Assembly: GCA_017549505.1 (NCBI GenBank)
Contig: JAFYUS010000054.1
Span: 25,037 to 89,036 of the forward strand
Origin: Bacteroidales bacterium
GTDB lineage: Bacteria; Bacteroidota; Bacteroidia; Bacteroidales; UBA932
Reading direction: 5' to 3'
Length of the DNA: 64,000 nucleotides
Under the pieces are notes generated by a model. It was not told the DNA's origin. It searched no databases and was given only the letters and a program-made list of their open reading frames with translations. Shown in pieces: positions 17,482-25,722 of this stretch (position 1 is its first letter; every line of letters starts with the position of its first letter). The position numbers were made by a program, and so were the translations under genes.

Positions 17482-19635
17482 TTAGTCTTCCTTCTCCTCT
17501 TCGAGGTAAGCCTTCAGGAGCTTCTCCTGTACATCGCCAGGTACCGGCTGGTAGTCAGCAAAGTCCATTGTGAAGGTTGCGCTACCTGATGAGAGAGAGC
17601 TGAGGGTTGTCGAGTAACGGTAGAGCTCTGCGAGAGGAACGCGTGCCTTGATCACTTCGAATCCCTTATCTGAACCCATTCCCTCGATGAGGGCGCGACG
17701 GTTCTGAAGGTCTGACATACATGCACCCATGTACTCTGATGGTGTAAGCACCTCAACATTGTAGATAGGCTCCATGATCTTAGGACCTGCGATACGGAAC
17801 GCTTCCTTGAATGCGTTACGAGCTGCGAGAACGAATGAGATTTCATTTGAGTCTACCGGATGCATCTTACCGTCGTAAACGTATACGCGGATGTCACGTG
17901 CAAGCGAACCTGTAAGAGGACCTTCGCTCATCTTCTCGTTGATACCCTTGAGGATAGCAGGCATGAAGCGTGCGTCGATAGCACCACCAACGATACAGTT
18001 GTAGTACTCGAGCTTACCGCCCCATGGAAGGTCGAATTCTTCCTTACCCTTGATGTTGAGGACAACTTCCTTGCCGTCCACCTTGAATCTGTTACCTGGG
18101 TCAACGCCTTCCTGATAAGGAGCGATGAGGAGGTGAACTTCACCGAACTGACCTGCTCCACCTGACTGCTTCTTGTGACGGTAGTCAGCACAAGCGACCT
18201 TGGTGATGGTCTCACGGTAAGAGATCTTAGGAGCCGAGAACTCGATCTCGAGCTTGTTCTCGTTCTGGAGTCTCCACTTGAGAGTATTTACGTGCTGCTC
18301 ACCCATACCCTTGAGGATGGTCTGCTTCTGCTCCTTGTGGTACTCGATGACGTATGTAGGATCCTCGGCAGCGATCTTTGCCATTGCGTCGCTTACCTTT
18401 TCCTCATCCTTAGCGTCCTTTGCCTTTACAGCACAACGATACTTGTAGTGCGGGAACTTGATGTCGAGATATGCGATGTCTGAACCAGGTGCGCAGAGAG
18501 TAACGTTTGTCTTTGCTGCACGGAGCTTCACTGTACATCCGATATCACCGGCCTGAAGTTCAGTAACCTTCTCCTTCTTCTTACCTGCAACGGCATAGAT
18601 AGCTGTAATTCTTTCCTTGTCGCCTGTTTCAGGATTTTCGAGGTCAGCTCCTTCAGTAAGCTTTCCTGACATAACCTTGAAGTATGCAACTTCTCCGAGG
18701 TGCTGCTCTACCGCGGTCTTATATATGAAGAGTGATACAGGTGCATCGACCTTGCACTCAAGTTCTTTTCCATCCTTAGTCACAACCTTGCGCTCTGCAG
18801 GAGATGCTGCTGTGCGGATTGTGAACTCCATCAGACGCTTGACTCCGATATCCTTCTTTGCAGAAAGACAGAAGATAGGCATCACATCGCCCTGGCGGAT
18901 ACCGATTCCGAGACCCTTTCTGATCTCATCCTCTGAAAGTACGCCCTGCTCGAAGAATGTCTCCATGAGGGTGTCATCGTACTCAGCTGCGCGCTCGATG
19001 AGAGCGTTTCTGAGTTCTTCAGCCTCTTCAAGCATGTTTGCAGGAATCTCGAGGTCCTGACGCTTGCCTGTATCTCCTTCGAAGCGATAATATTTCATCT
19101 TTAGAACATCCACGAAGCCGTCGAAGTCAGGTCCTACGGTAACAGGATACTGAACCACTACAGGCTTGTTTCCGAATGTCTCCTTCATTGATTCGAGAGT
19201 TCCCTCCCAATTTGCCTTATCACCATCAAGCTGGTTTACAGCCACGATCATAGGAATGCCGTATTCCTTTGCATAACGTGAGAAAATCTGAGTTCCGACT
19301 TCAACGCCCTGCTGTGCGTTCACTACGAGAACTCCAAGGTCACACACCTTGAAAGCCGACACTGCGCCACCCACGAAATCGTCTGCACCCGGAGTGTCGA
19401 TGATATTGAACTTGGTATCCATGAACTCGGCGTAAAGCGGAGTCGCATAGATGGACCTCTGGTTGATCTGTTCGATCTCGGCGTTGTCAGAAACAGTGTT
19501 CTTCGCCTCAACAGTACCTCTTCTGTCAATTACCTTACCTTCGTAAAGCATCGCTTCAGATAATGTGGTCTTACCTGACTTGGTGCTACCAAGCAGAACC
19601 ACATTACGGATGTTTTGTGTTGAATAAGTCTTCAT
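17482..19635 (-). CDS. Elongation factor G paralogue, EF-G2 type, with altered GTPase motifs
   Basis: 717 residues with all EF-G domains I-V (GKEEFDLPWGGKLEYYN in domain IV, EPIYNVEVLTPSEYMGACMSDL in domain V). The GTPase motifs differ from housekeeping EF-G. The P-loop is GSTKSGKTT (16-24), switch I reads NQRSIYATP in place of RGITI, switch II is DTPGADDF so that Ala84 replaces the catalytic His, and the guanine motif is NQLD (134-137) in place of NKxD. This matches the Bacteroidetes EF-G2 group, whose B. thetaiotaomicron member has been reported to support translation without GTPase activity and to be needed for gut colonisation. It is monocistronic. The housekeeping fusA is not in this window. 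Confidence 0.92.
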   Translation of the reverse strand: MKTYSTQNIRNVVLLGSTKSGKTTLSEAMLYEGKVIDRRGTVEAKNTVSDNAEIEQINQRSIYATPLYAEFMDTKFNIIDTPGADDFVGGAVSAFKVCDLGVLVVNAQQGVEVGTQIFSRYAKEYGIPMIVAVNQLDGDKANWEGTLESMKETFGNKPVVVQYPVTVGPDFDGFVDVLKMKYYRFEGDTGKRQDLEIPANMLEEAEELRNALIERAAEYDDTLMETFFEQGVLSEDEIRKGLGIGIRQGDVMPIFCLSAKKDIGVKRLMEFTIRTAASPAERKVVTKDGKELECKVDAPVSLFIYKTAVEQHLGEVAYFKVMSGKLTEGADLENPETGDKERITAIYAVAGKKKEKVTELQAGDIGCTVKLRAAKTNVTLCAPGSDIAYLDIKFPHYKYRCAVKAKDAKDEEKVSDAMAKIAAEDPTYVIEYHKEQKQTILKGMGEQHVNTLKWRLQNENKLEIEFSAPKISYRETITKVACADYRHKKQSGGAGQFGEVHLLIAPYQEGVDPGNRFKVDGKEVVLNIKGKEEFDLPWGGKLEYYNCIVGGAIDARFMPAILKGINEKMSEGPLTGSLARDIRVYVYDGKMHPVDSNEISFVLAARNAFKEAFRIAGPKIMEPIYNVEVLTPSEYMGACMSDLQNRRALIEGMGSDKGFEVIKARVPLAELYRYSTTLSSLSSGSATFTMDFADYQPVPGDVQEKLLKAYLEEEKED

Positions 19636-19700
19636 CAGTTTTTTGTGTTATTGTGTTTATAGTTATTTGTTCTTTCCGTGTCTTTTCAGACACATCCTCG

Positions 19701-19731
19701 CAAATCTAATAAAATATTGTCGCATTATCAA
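19701..19731 (-). promoter_or_regulatory. Promoter of the EF-G2-type gene
   Basis: Minus strand TTG at 19731-19729, a 20-base spacer, and TAGATTTG at 19708-19701 together make a complete Bacteroidetes promoter. It lies about 66 bases before the ATG at 19635, so a 5' leader of roughly 60 bases is expected. Confidence 0.7.
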
Positions 19732-19888
19732 CATTTCCCATAAGATTTTCCTGTATGTCGTCAGAAGACATACCGAAAGCGAGATAAAGAGCATTGTCAG
19801 CCAAGGCATGATCCGAGTAACATTCATCGATGCCTTTTCCAGTCATAAGTCTGCCGCAAAGGTGCAGGAATCTGATATCTTCATTCAT
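19706..19888 (-). CDS. Possible small protein of 60 residues
   Basis: This open frame from ATG (MNEDIRFLHLCGRLMTGKG) to TAG has codon choice like the neighbouring genes and an amphipathic helix pattern (HALADNALYLAFGMSSDDIQ). The frame extends 8 codons further to another ATG. It is upstream of the EF-G2 gene on the same strand, and its stop codon overlaps the EF-G2 -7 box. I do not recognise the family. It may be real because its composition is protein-like, but it has no clear promoter or ribosome-binding signal of its own. Confidence 0.42.
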   Translation of the reverse strand: MNEDIRFLHLCGRLMTGKGIDECYSDHALADNALYLAFGMSSDDIQENLMGNVDNATIFY

Positions 19889-20067
19889 AAGCGCAAGATT
19901 TAACACCAGCAAATCTGTCTGTAGTAATCGGAAAAACCAAAGTTTTGTGACGAAATCACTGGAAAAGGTCTCAGATTTTTCTTTTTTTTATCATTTTTTC
20001 CGTTTTTTAGTCAGTTTTTCCGATGTTTCGCAAGAATTTCCGGTTTAACACGGGCCTTCAGATAGGA

Positions 20068-20075
20068 TAATTTTG
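20068..20075 (+). promoter_or_regulatory. Probable -7 box for the XRE-rnhB gene run
   Basis: TAATTTTG matches TAnnTTTG, 24 bases before the ATG at 20099. Confidence 0.5.
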
Positions 20076-20098
20076 TCCATGAAATCAGAATTTCAGTC

Positions 20099-20485
20099 AT
20101 GGACAACACATCGATAAAGAAAAACATACGCACCAGAAGGAAAGCCAGAAGATACACTCAGGAAGAGATGGCCGACAAGATGGGCATGTCCCTGACCGCA
20201 TATCGCGATCTTGAAAAAGGAGAGACATCCATCGTAAACACGAATCTCCTGAAAATAGCCATGCTTCTTGATACGACCAGCGAGGAGCTTGTACTTGGCT
20301 ACCGTCCCGTCCAGATGGAAGGACCTGACCTGGAAGATGTACGGGAAGAATACTCTGGAAGGGTGGCCGCACTCGAAAGAAGGATTGCCGATCTTGAAAA
20401 ACTCGTACTTAGTCTGGAAGAAACGATCGCGACCAAGAACGAAATCATCACAATGCTCAAAAAATCCCTTGGCGAGGACAAATAG
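20099..20485 (+). CDS. XRE-family helix-turn-helix regulator with C-terminal coiled coil
   Basis: 128 residues. The N-terminal HTH spans about residues 6-62 (IRTRRKARRYTQEEMADKMG, then TAYRDLEKGETSI). A helical tail at about 78-122 has a heptad pattern (GRVAALERRIADLEKLVLSL) that probably serves for dimer formation. Proteins of this layout are frequent in Bacteroidetes, and their targets are mostly unknown. It ends 18 bases before rnhB and is preceded by its own -7 box. It may control the following genes or itself; no operator is obvious. Confidence 0.85.
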   Translation: MDNTSIKKNIRTRRKARRYTQEEMADKMGMSLTAYRDLEKGETSIVNTNLLKIAMLLDTTSEELVLGYRPVQMEGPDLEDVREEYSGRVAALERRIADLEKLVLSLEETIATKNEIITMLKKSLGEDK

Positions 20486-20491
20486 ATTGTG

Positions 20492-20499
20492 TATTTTTG
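20492..20499 (+). promoter_or_regulatory. -7-like box immediately before rnhB
   Basis: TATTTTTG lies only 4 bases before the ATG at 20504. If it is used, the transcript would be leaderless or start within the first codons, so either the promoter is inactive or a later start codon is used. Confidence 0.35.
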
Positions 20500-20503
20500 C
20501 AGA

Positions 20504-21115
20504 ATGGGCAAAGAAGCACATCTCTTGAATTATCTTAACGCCGATCTGATTGAAGCGGGATGCGACGAAGCTGGCAGAGGACCTCTGGCCGGCTCCGTTT
20601 TTGCTGCCGCCGTCATTCTTCCGAAAGATTTCCACCACCCACTTCTGAATGACTCCAAGAAGATGACCGAGAAAGCACGTGAAATCCTGCGTCCTATTAT
20701 CGAAAAGGAAGCCGTCGCATGGGCGGTTGAGGAAGTCACCGCTGAAGAAATCGATACGATCAACATACTCAATGCTTCCATAACCGGCATGCAGAGGGCG
20801 GTAAGAAGACTTATCGTCAAACCAGAGTTCCTGCTTATCGACGGAAACCGGTTCAAGCCTTTCGACGGATATCAGTATCAGTGCGTGGTCAAAGGTGACG
20901 GAAAGTACGCATCGATTGCCGCCGCATCTGTCCTGGCAAAGACATACAGGGACGAATACATGAGGAATCTTGCAAAGGAATACCCGCAGTACGGATGGGA
21001 CCGAAACATGGGATACCCTACCAAGGAACATATAGAAGCTATCGTTGCCCACGGCTACACGCCTTATCACAGGAAAAGCTTCCATCTGAAACAACTTGAA
21101 CCAACTTTATTTTAA
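20504..21115 (+). CDS. rnhB: Ribonuclease HII
   Basis: 203 residues from the ATG of MGKEAHLLNYLNADL; an upstream GTG at 20489 reads through a -7-like box and is less likely. The catalytic signature EAGCDEAGRGPLAGSV supplies the first Asp-Glu pair (21-22), and LIDGNRF and VKGDGKYASIAAASVLAKTY supply the remaining acidic and conserved residues. It cuts the RNA strand of RNA-DNA hybrids and removes misincorporated ribonucleotides. It is followed by the S46 peptidase gene with a 2-base gap. Confidence 0.96.
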   Translation: MGKEAHLLNYLNADLIEAGCDEAGRGPLAGSVFAAAVILPKDFHHPLLNDSKKMTEKAREILRPIIEKEAVAWAVEEVTAEEIDTINILNASITGMQRAVRRLIVKPEFLLIDGNRFKPFDGYQYQCVVKGDGKYASIAAASVLAKTYRDEYMRNLAKEYPQYGWDRNMGYPTKEHIEAIVAHGYTPYHRKSFHLKQLEPTLF

Positions 21116-21117
21116 AT

Positions 21118-23298
21118 ATGAAAAGAATTGTAACAATCATCACGGCTTTGACGGTAAGTCTCAGCGCATTGGCTGACGAGGGAATGTGGATGCTTCCTCT
21201 CCTTCAGAAGATGAACGCGGACGCCATGAAGGAACTGGGATGTGAACTCACTCCCAAACAGATCTACGACATAAACAACAGCTCCCTCAAGGATGCCATC
21301 GTCCAGTTCGGAAGAGGATGTACAGGCGAGATCATCTCCAAGGAAGGTCTCCTGGTCACTAACCACCACTGCGGATACGGCAACATCCAGAAGCTCAGCA
21401 GTGTGGAGCACGACTACCTCAAGGACGGCTTCTGGGCTATGAACCGCAACGAAGAGCTGCCATGCGAAGGTCTTACAGTGACGTTCCTGGAATACATGAA
21501 GGATGTCACTCCTGTGATCGACAAGGCGATAAAGAAGGCACGCAAGGAGTTCGGAGACGACGAGAAGAAAGTCGAAGAGGCACAGGTGAAGGCCATGACT
21601 GCTCTGGCTGAAAAGGCAGAGAAGGAAAATCCTCATTGCCATGTGCAGGTGACACAGTTCTATAACAAGAATGTATATTACCTTATAGTATATAAGACAT
21701 ACAGCGACATACGTTTCGTAGGAGCACCGCCTTCATCCATCGGAAAGTTCGGTGCGGACACAGACAACTGGATGTGGCCTCGCCATACAGGTGACTTCTC
21801 GATGTTCCGTGTCTATGCAGACAAGGACAACAATCCTGCAGACTATTCACCTGAAAACGTTCCGCTCAAGGCAAAGAACCATCTGAGAATATCCATGAGC
21901 GGAGTACAGGAAGGCGATTTCACCATGATCATGGGTTATCCAGGCCGTACCACACGCTTCCAGACTTCTCCGGAGCTGAAGTTCCAGATAGAAAAGAACG
22001 ACATCAGCATCGCCGCACGCACCATCCGCCAGGATGTGCTTCTCGAGGATATGCTTGCCGATCCGAAGGTGAAGATCCAGTATGCAAGCAAGTATTCAAG
22101 TTCTTCGAATGCATGGAAAAAATGGCAGGGAATGAAGCTTGCCTTCGACAAGCTGGACATCATCGGAAGGGCAGAGCAGGAGGAGGCCGAGTTTACAGAA
22201 TGGGTGAACGCCAATGCAAAGCGCCAGGCTGCATACGGCACGGCACTCAAGGACCTCGCAGAGGGAATCGAAGCCGGAAAGAAAGCCAACTTCGCATTCA
22301 CAAAAGCAACGGAGACAGTATATAATATAGAGCTTACCAGATTCGGAATCTACCTCAAGCTATATTCAGGCAGAGGTCTCATAGACGGTACAGACACCCT
22401 CTCAGCCCTCAGATCCGCATATGAAAGGTTTGCTTCACAGTACGGAGACTACTCTGTAGGCACAGACAGGAAGGTAGCAAAGGCCATGATGAAGCATTAC
22501 CGTGAAATCGCTGATCCGGAAAACTACCTCAAGGGAATCGGGGAAGACTTCGCTACAATGGATATCGACGCATTCGTGGACAATCTCTTTGACAACAGTG
22601 CATTGACTTCAGCTGAAAGCCTGAAGGCCGCAATCGAGGAGAAGGGAGCTGACATCCTCAAGGACCCTGCAGTAATCATCGGAATGGCAATCTATAACGA
22701 ATGCCTTGATGCACAGAATCTTGCAGCAGTGTCTGATGATAACCTCGCCAAGGCACGTCAGACATATACCGCAGGACTTCTGGAATGGAAGAAGGGAGAG
22801 CCTTCATATCCTGACGCAAACTTCACCATGCGTCTGACCTACGGAACCGTAAAGGGATACTCTCCTAAGGATGCCGTAGTCTACAAACACTACACCACCC
22901 TAGACGGAGTCATGGAGAAGGAAGATCCCGACAACTGGGAATTCGTTGTCCCTGAAAAGCTTAAGGAACTCTGGAAAAACAAGGACTACAGCTCGGCTGA
23001 CGGTTTCCGCAATTATGGCACTCCTGACGGAAAGATGCCGACATGCTTCCTCAGCAACAACGACATCACCGGAGGAAACTCAGGCAGCCCGATCATGAAC
23101 TCGCGCGGACAGCTTATCGGTCTTGCCTTCGACGGCAACTGGGAGTCGATGAGCAGCGACATCATGTTCGAGCCGGACCTCCAGAGATGCATCAACGTGG
23201 ACATCCGCTACGTACTCTTCATCGTCGACAAGTTCGGCGGCGCAGGCCATCTCATCGATGAAATGGATCTGGTATGGTCAACAGGAAAGGATTATTAA
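21118..23298 (+). CDS. Dipeptidyl-peptidase of family S46, DPP7-type
   Basis: 726 residues with a signal peptide ending near residue 19 (LSALADEGMW). It has a chymotrypsin-like double barrel with a helical insertion. The triad is His84 in TNHHCGYG, Asp226 in RHTGDFSMF and Ser655 in GGNSGSP. The residue that sets substrate preference in the family is Gly673 (GLAFDGNWE), as in Porphyromonas DPP7, which prefers hydrophobic residues at P1; DPP11 has Arg there. It releases dipeptides from oligopeptides in the periplasm, feeding amino acid catabolism. It lies 2 bases after rnhB and 11 bases before the Mrp gene. Confidence 0.93.
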   Translation: MKRIVTIITALTVSLSALADEGMWMLPLLQKMNADAMKELGCELTPKQIYDINNSSLKDAIVQFGRGCTGEIISKEGLLVTNHHCGYGNIQKLSSVEHDYLKDGFWAMNRNEELPCEGLTVTFLEYMKDVTPVIDKAIKKARKEFGDDEKKVEEAQVKAMTALAEKAEKENPHCHVQVTQFYNKNVYYLIVYKTYSDIRFVGAPPSSIGKFGADTDNWMWPRHTGDFSMFRVYADKDNNPADYSPENVPLKAKNHLRISMSGVQEGDFTMIMGYPGRTTRFQTSPELKFQIEKNDISIAARTIRQDVLLEDMLADPKVKIQYASKYSSSSNAWKKWQGMKLAFDKLDIIGRAEQEEAEFTEWVNANAKRQAAYGTALKDLAEGIEAGKKANFAFTKATETVYNIELTRFGIYLKLYSGRGLIDGTDTLSALRSAYERFASQYGDYSVGTDRKVAKAMMKHYREIADPENYLKGIGEDFATMDIDAFVDNLFDNSALTSAESLKAAIEEKGADILKDPAVIIGMAIYNECLDAQNLAAVSDDNLAKARQTYTAGLLEWKKGEPSYPDANFTMRLTYGTVKGYSPKDAVVYKHYTTLDGVMEKEDPDNWEFVVPEKLKELWKNKDYSSADGFRNYGTPDGKMPTCFLSNNDITGGNSGSPIMNSRGQLIGLAFDGNWESMSSDIMFEPDLQRCINVDIRYVLFIVDKFGGAGHLIDEMDLVWSTGKDY

Positions 23299-23309
23299 CA
23301 GAATTGGAT

Positions 23310-24371
23310 ATGGAAGTTAACGACATAAGAAAATGGCTCCAGGAAGTGGAGCACCCTGCAAAGGGAGACAAGAACATAGTGGAACTCGGAATGGTCGAGA
23401 AGATCGAGACCGGCGAAGGCGCCGTGACCGTGACCCTCGCATTCCCGAAGCACCGTGACCCTCTGGCAGAATACCTCATCGGCAGCACCAAGGCCACGAT
23501 AATCCGCAACTCCCCTGCCGGTACAAAGGTAGAAGTCAAGACTGTTATCAAGGACGAGGCTCCTAAGAAGAAGCCAGGTCTTGACCTCGGAGAGGAAGAG
23601 CTGGCAGATGTAAAGCATATAATAGGTATTGCATCAGGAAAAGGCGGCGTAGGCAAGTCGACCGTTTCCGTCAACCTCGCAGTCGCTCTAGCCCGCCTCG
23701 GATATAAGGTCGGACTGGCAGACGCCGATGTATACGGACCATCTGTTCCGAAGATGACAGCGACTGAAGGCGAGATGCCTGACGCAATCCAGGAAGGAGA
23801 AAAGGAGGTTATCCTGCCGATGGAGAAATATGGAGTGAAATGGATGTCCATCGGATACTTCGCCCGCCCGGAGCAGGCTCTCATATGGAGAGGTCCTATG
23901 GCATGCAATGCATTGAAACAGATGATACTGCAGGTAAGATGGGGCGAGCTGGACTTCCTCCTCATCGACATGCCTCCGGGAACAGGAGACATCCATATCA
24001 GCCTTGTCCATGATATCCCGATGGAAGGTGCAGTGATCGTCAGCACGCCGCAGGATGTGGCTCTGGCAGATGTGGAAAAGGGTGTCAACATGTTCCGCAA
24101 CGAAAGCGTGAACAAGCCTATCTTCGGACTCGTAGAGAACATGGCATGGTTCACACCGGCCGAACATCCGGACGAAAAGTATTACCTTTTCGGCAAGGAT
24201 GGCGGCATCAGGATGGCCGAGAAATACGGCATTCCTCTTCTGGGACAGATACCTATCGTCCAGAGCATACGCGAGGGCGGAGATGCAGGAGAGCCTGCGG
24301 CTCTTTCAACCCGTCCTGACGGACTTGCATTCATAGCATTGGCCGAAAAGGTTGCAGAATCCTTAAAATAA
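23310..24371 (+). CDS. mrp: Mrp/NBP35-type iron-sulfur cluster carrier ATPase
   Basis: 353 residues from the ATG of MEVNDIRKWLQ; a farther upstream ATG would overlap the peptidase gene. The N-terminal DUF59/MIP18 domain (about 1-85, IVELGMVEKIETG) is followed by a P-loop ATPase of the Mrp/ApbC group with deviant Walker A GKGGVGKST at 110-118, DADVYGPSVPKM and LIDMPPGTGD. The paired-Cys CxxC motif expected in many members is not evident: only single cysteines occur (MACNALKQM). It probably transfers Fe-S clusters to targets, alongside the Suf genes at 54-56 kb. Confidence 0.93.
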   Translation: MEVNDIRKWLQEVEHPAKGDKNIVELGMVEKIETGEGAVTVTLAFPKHRDPLAEYLIGSTKATIIRNSPAGTKVEVKTVIKDEAPKKKPGLDLGEEELADVKHIIGIASGKGGVGKSTVSVNLAVALARLGYKVGLADADVYGPSVPKMTATEGEMPDAIQEGEKEVILPMEKYGVKWMSIGYFARPEQALIWRGPMACNALKQMILQVRWGELDFLLIDMPPGTGDIHISLVHDIPMEGAVIVSTPQDVALADVEKGVNMFRNESVNKPIFGLVENMAWFTPAEHPDEKYYLFGKDGGIRMAEKYGIPLLGQIPIVQSIREGGDAGEPAALSTRPDGLAFIALAEKVAESLK

Positions 24372-24389
24372 CCATATAAAATCAGTACT

Positions 24390-25529
24390 ATGAAAAACTT
24401 CATGTTTCCACTCGTCACTGCCGTTGCAGTCATGATGTCTTCATGTGCTTCCGCACCGGAAGACACATCACTCAAGGATGCATATGCAGACAGCTTCATG
24501 ATCGGCTGCGCAGTCAACCCCCTCCATACCAGCGGCCGCCTGGAACAGGCGAACGAGCTGATATTCAAACATTTCAACGCACTCTCTCCAGAGAACTGCC
24601 TCAAACCGGAGGCAGTACATCCGAGACCGGACGTATGGGACTTCAGGGAAGCAGATGAATATGTTCAGTTCGGCGAGGATCACGACATGTGGATACTCGG
24701 CCATACCCTCGTATGGCACAACCAGACTCCTTCGTTCTATTGGGAGAACAAGGACGGTTCGCCTAAGACCCGCGAGGAGCTAATCGAAACCATGCGTCAG
24801 CACATCGAGACAGTGGCAGGCAGGTATGCCGGCCGGATCGATGCCTGGGACGTCGTCAACGAGATCATCGGCGAATTCGGTGAATACCGCAACAAGGGAT
24901 GGGTCAAGGCTTTCGGCGGCGACGGATATGAAGTCGTAAGGAACGCATTCATTTTTGCGGACCGCTATGCTCCTGATGCAGAGCTGTACTACAACGACTT
25001 CAACGTATGGAGGCCGGCACATGTCGACGGAATCGTGACCATGGTCAAGAAACTCCAGGCTGAAGGAATCAGAATCGACGGAGTGGGCATACAGGCGCAT
25101 TGGGGACTCAATTATCCCAAGACAGAGTATATAGAGCACACAATCGACACTCTTTATTCATTGGGAGTCAAGGTCATGATTACCGAACTTGACGTTGATG
25201 TCCTCCCTATTACAAGGGAAGGTCAGGTCATCGGACAGTCGCTTACCGACCCTCTCTACCAGCATGAGGAGTTCGAAGAGTATCTGGATCCATACAAGGA
25301 CGGTCTGCCTGCAGAAGTGGAGCAGCAGCTGGCCGACAGATATGAGGAGCTCTTCCGCATATTCTACAACCGTCGTGACAAGATCGACCGTGTCACTCTC
25401 TGGGGTCTTACAGACGATTCTTCGTGGAAGAACGGCTATCCTGTGCCCGGCAGAACCAATTATCCTCTTCTCTGGAACAGAGACTACACCCCGCACGCCG
25501 CACTACAATCCATATTAGCGATTCCATAA
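24390..25529 (+). CDS. Endo-1,4-beta-xylanase, glycoside hydrolase family 10, lipoprotein
   Basis: 379 residues. A signal with lipobox MSSC (Cys19) implies membrane anchoring, possibly at the cell surface. The catalytic TIM barrel has LGHTLVWHNQTPSF, acid/base Glu158 in WDVVNE and nucleophile Glu266 in ITELDVD, all standard for GH10. It cuts the xylan backbone within the chain. It starts 18 bases after the Mrp gene and closes the gene run that began with the XRE regulator. There are no carbohydrate-binding modules. With GH43 and the arabinose operon it points to arabinoxylan use. Confidence 0.96.
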   Translation: MKNFMFPLVTAVAVMMSSCASAPEDTSLKDAYADSFMIGCAVNPLHTSGRLEQANELIFKHFNALSPENCLKPEAVHPRPDVWDFREADEYVQFGEDHDMWILGHTLVWHNQTPSFYWENKDGSPKTREELIETMRQHIETVAGRYAGRIDAWDVVNEIIGEFGEYRNKGWVKAFGGDGYEVVRNAFIFADRYAPDAELYYNDFNVWRPAHVDGIVTMVKKLQAEGIRIDGVGIQAHWGLNYPKTEYIEHTIDTLYSLGVKVMITELDVDVLPITREGQVIGQSLTDPLYQHEEFEEYLDPYKDGLPAEVEQQLADRYEELFRIFYNRRDKIDRVTLWGLTDDSSWKNGYPVPGRTNYPLLWNRDYTPHAALQSILAIP

Positions 25530-25681
25530 AAAAAACAATGGGTATTAATGTAAGCGACATGCCACCCCCGGCTAGGGGTCGCGAGCGGCAAGGCAAACAG
25601 TCCAGTGGACTTTTGCAGCGAGCAGCCTGCGGCAGCAGGTTTAGGGCGGGGGTCGCTGGAATTAAACCCATTGTTTTTTTT
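25528..25681. repeat. Family A terminator-embedded element, long form
   Basis: The outer arms AAAAAAAACAATGGGT (25528-25543) and its exact reverse complement (25666-25681) form a locus-specific stem with A- and T-runs. Inside are the conserved ends GACATGCCACCCCCGGCTA and GGCGGGGGTCGCTGGAAT. The middle insert contains small stems AGTCC-AGT-GGACT and CCTGC-GGCA-GCAGG. The insert is almost identical to that at 61430-61580. The innermost pair AGCGAC/GTCGCT here corresponds to AGTGAC/GTCACT in the short copy, a compensating change. It directly follows the xylanase stop. Confidence 0.88.
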
Positions 25682-25683
25682 AC

Positions 25684-25691
25684 TATATTTG
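25684..25691 (+). promoter_or_regulatory. Probable -7 box for the MATE gene
   Basis: TATATTTG begins 3 bases after the right arm of the family A element and 39 bases before the ATG at 25723. The element therefore lies directly over the place where upstream promoter contacts would fall. Confidence 0.5.
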
Positions 25692-25722
25692 CGGCCGTTT
25701 TTTGAAAACTTAGTAGTGTAGT

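Larger units (their letters stand above)
19636..20098. other. Divergent intergenic region between EF-G2 gene and XRE regulator
   Basis: 463 bases. It contains the EF-G2 promoter (19701-19731), a possible 60-residue gene on the minus strand (19706-19888), and the XRE promoter (20068-20075). A T-rich stretch at 19970-20040 carries GTTTTTCCGA near 20020, which pairs with TCGGAAAAAC near 19928; I cannot assign a role to that inverted repeat. Confidence 0.6.

Noticed and set aside
20093-21094. 333-codon open frame antisense to the XRE regulator and rnhB
   Set aside because: Both plus-strand genes have clear family motifs; the antisense frame is a by-product of their codon bias.
23252-24154. 300-codon open frame antisense to the Mrp gene
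   Set aside because: Shadow of Mrp, Ser/Pro/Arg-rich, no recognisable domain.
25408-25671. Minus-strand reading frame with peptide LNLLPQAARCKSPLDCLPCR, also found at 61362-61571
   Set aside because: The shared peptide is simply the translation of the family A element; the frames end in unrelated flanks and have no coding features.
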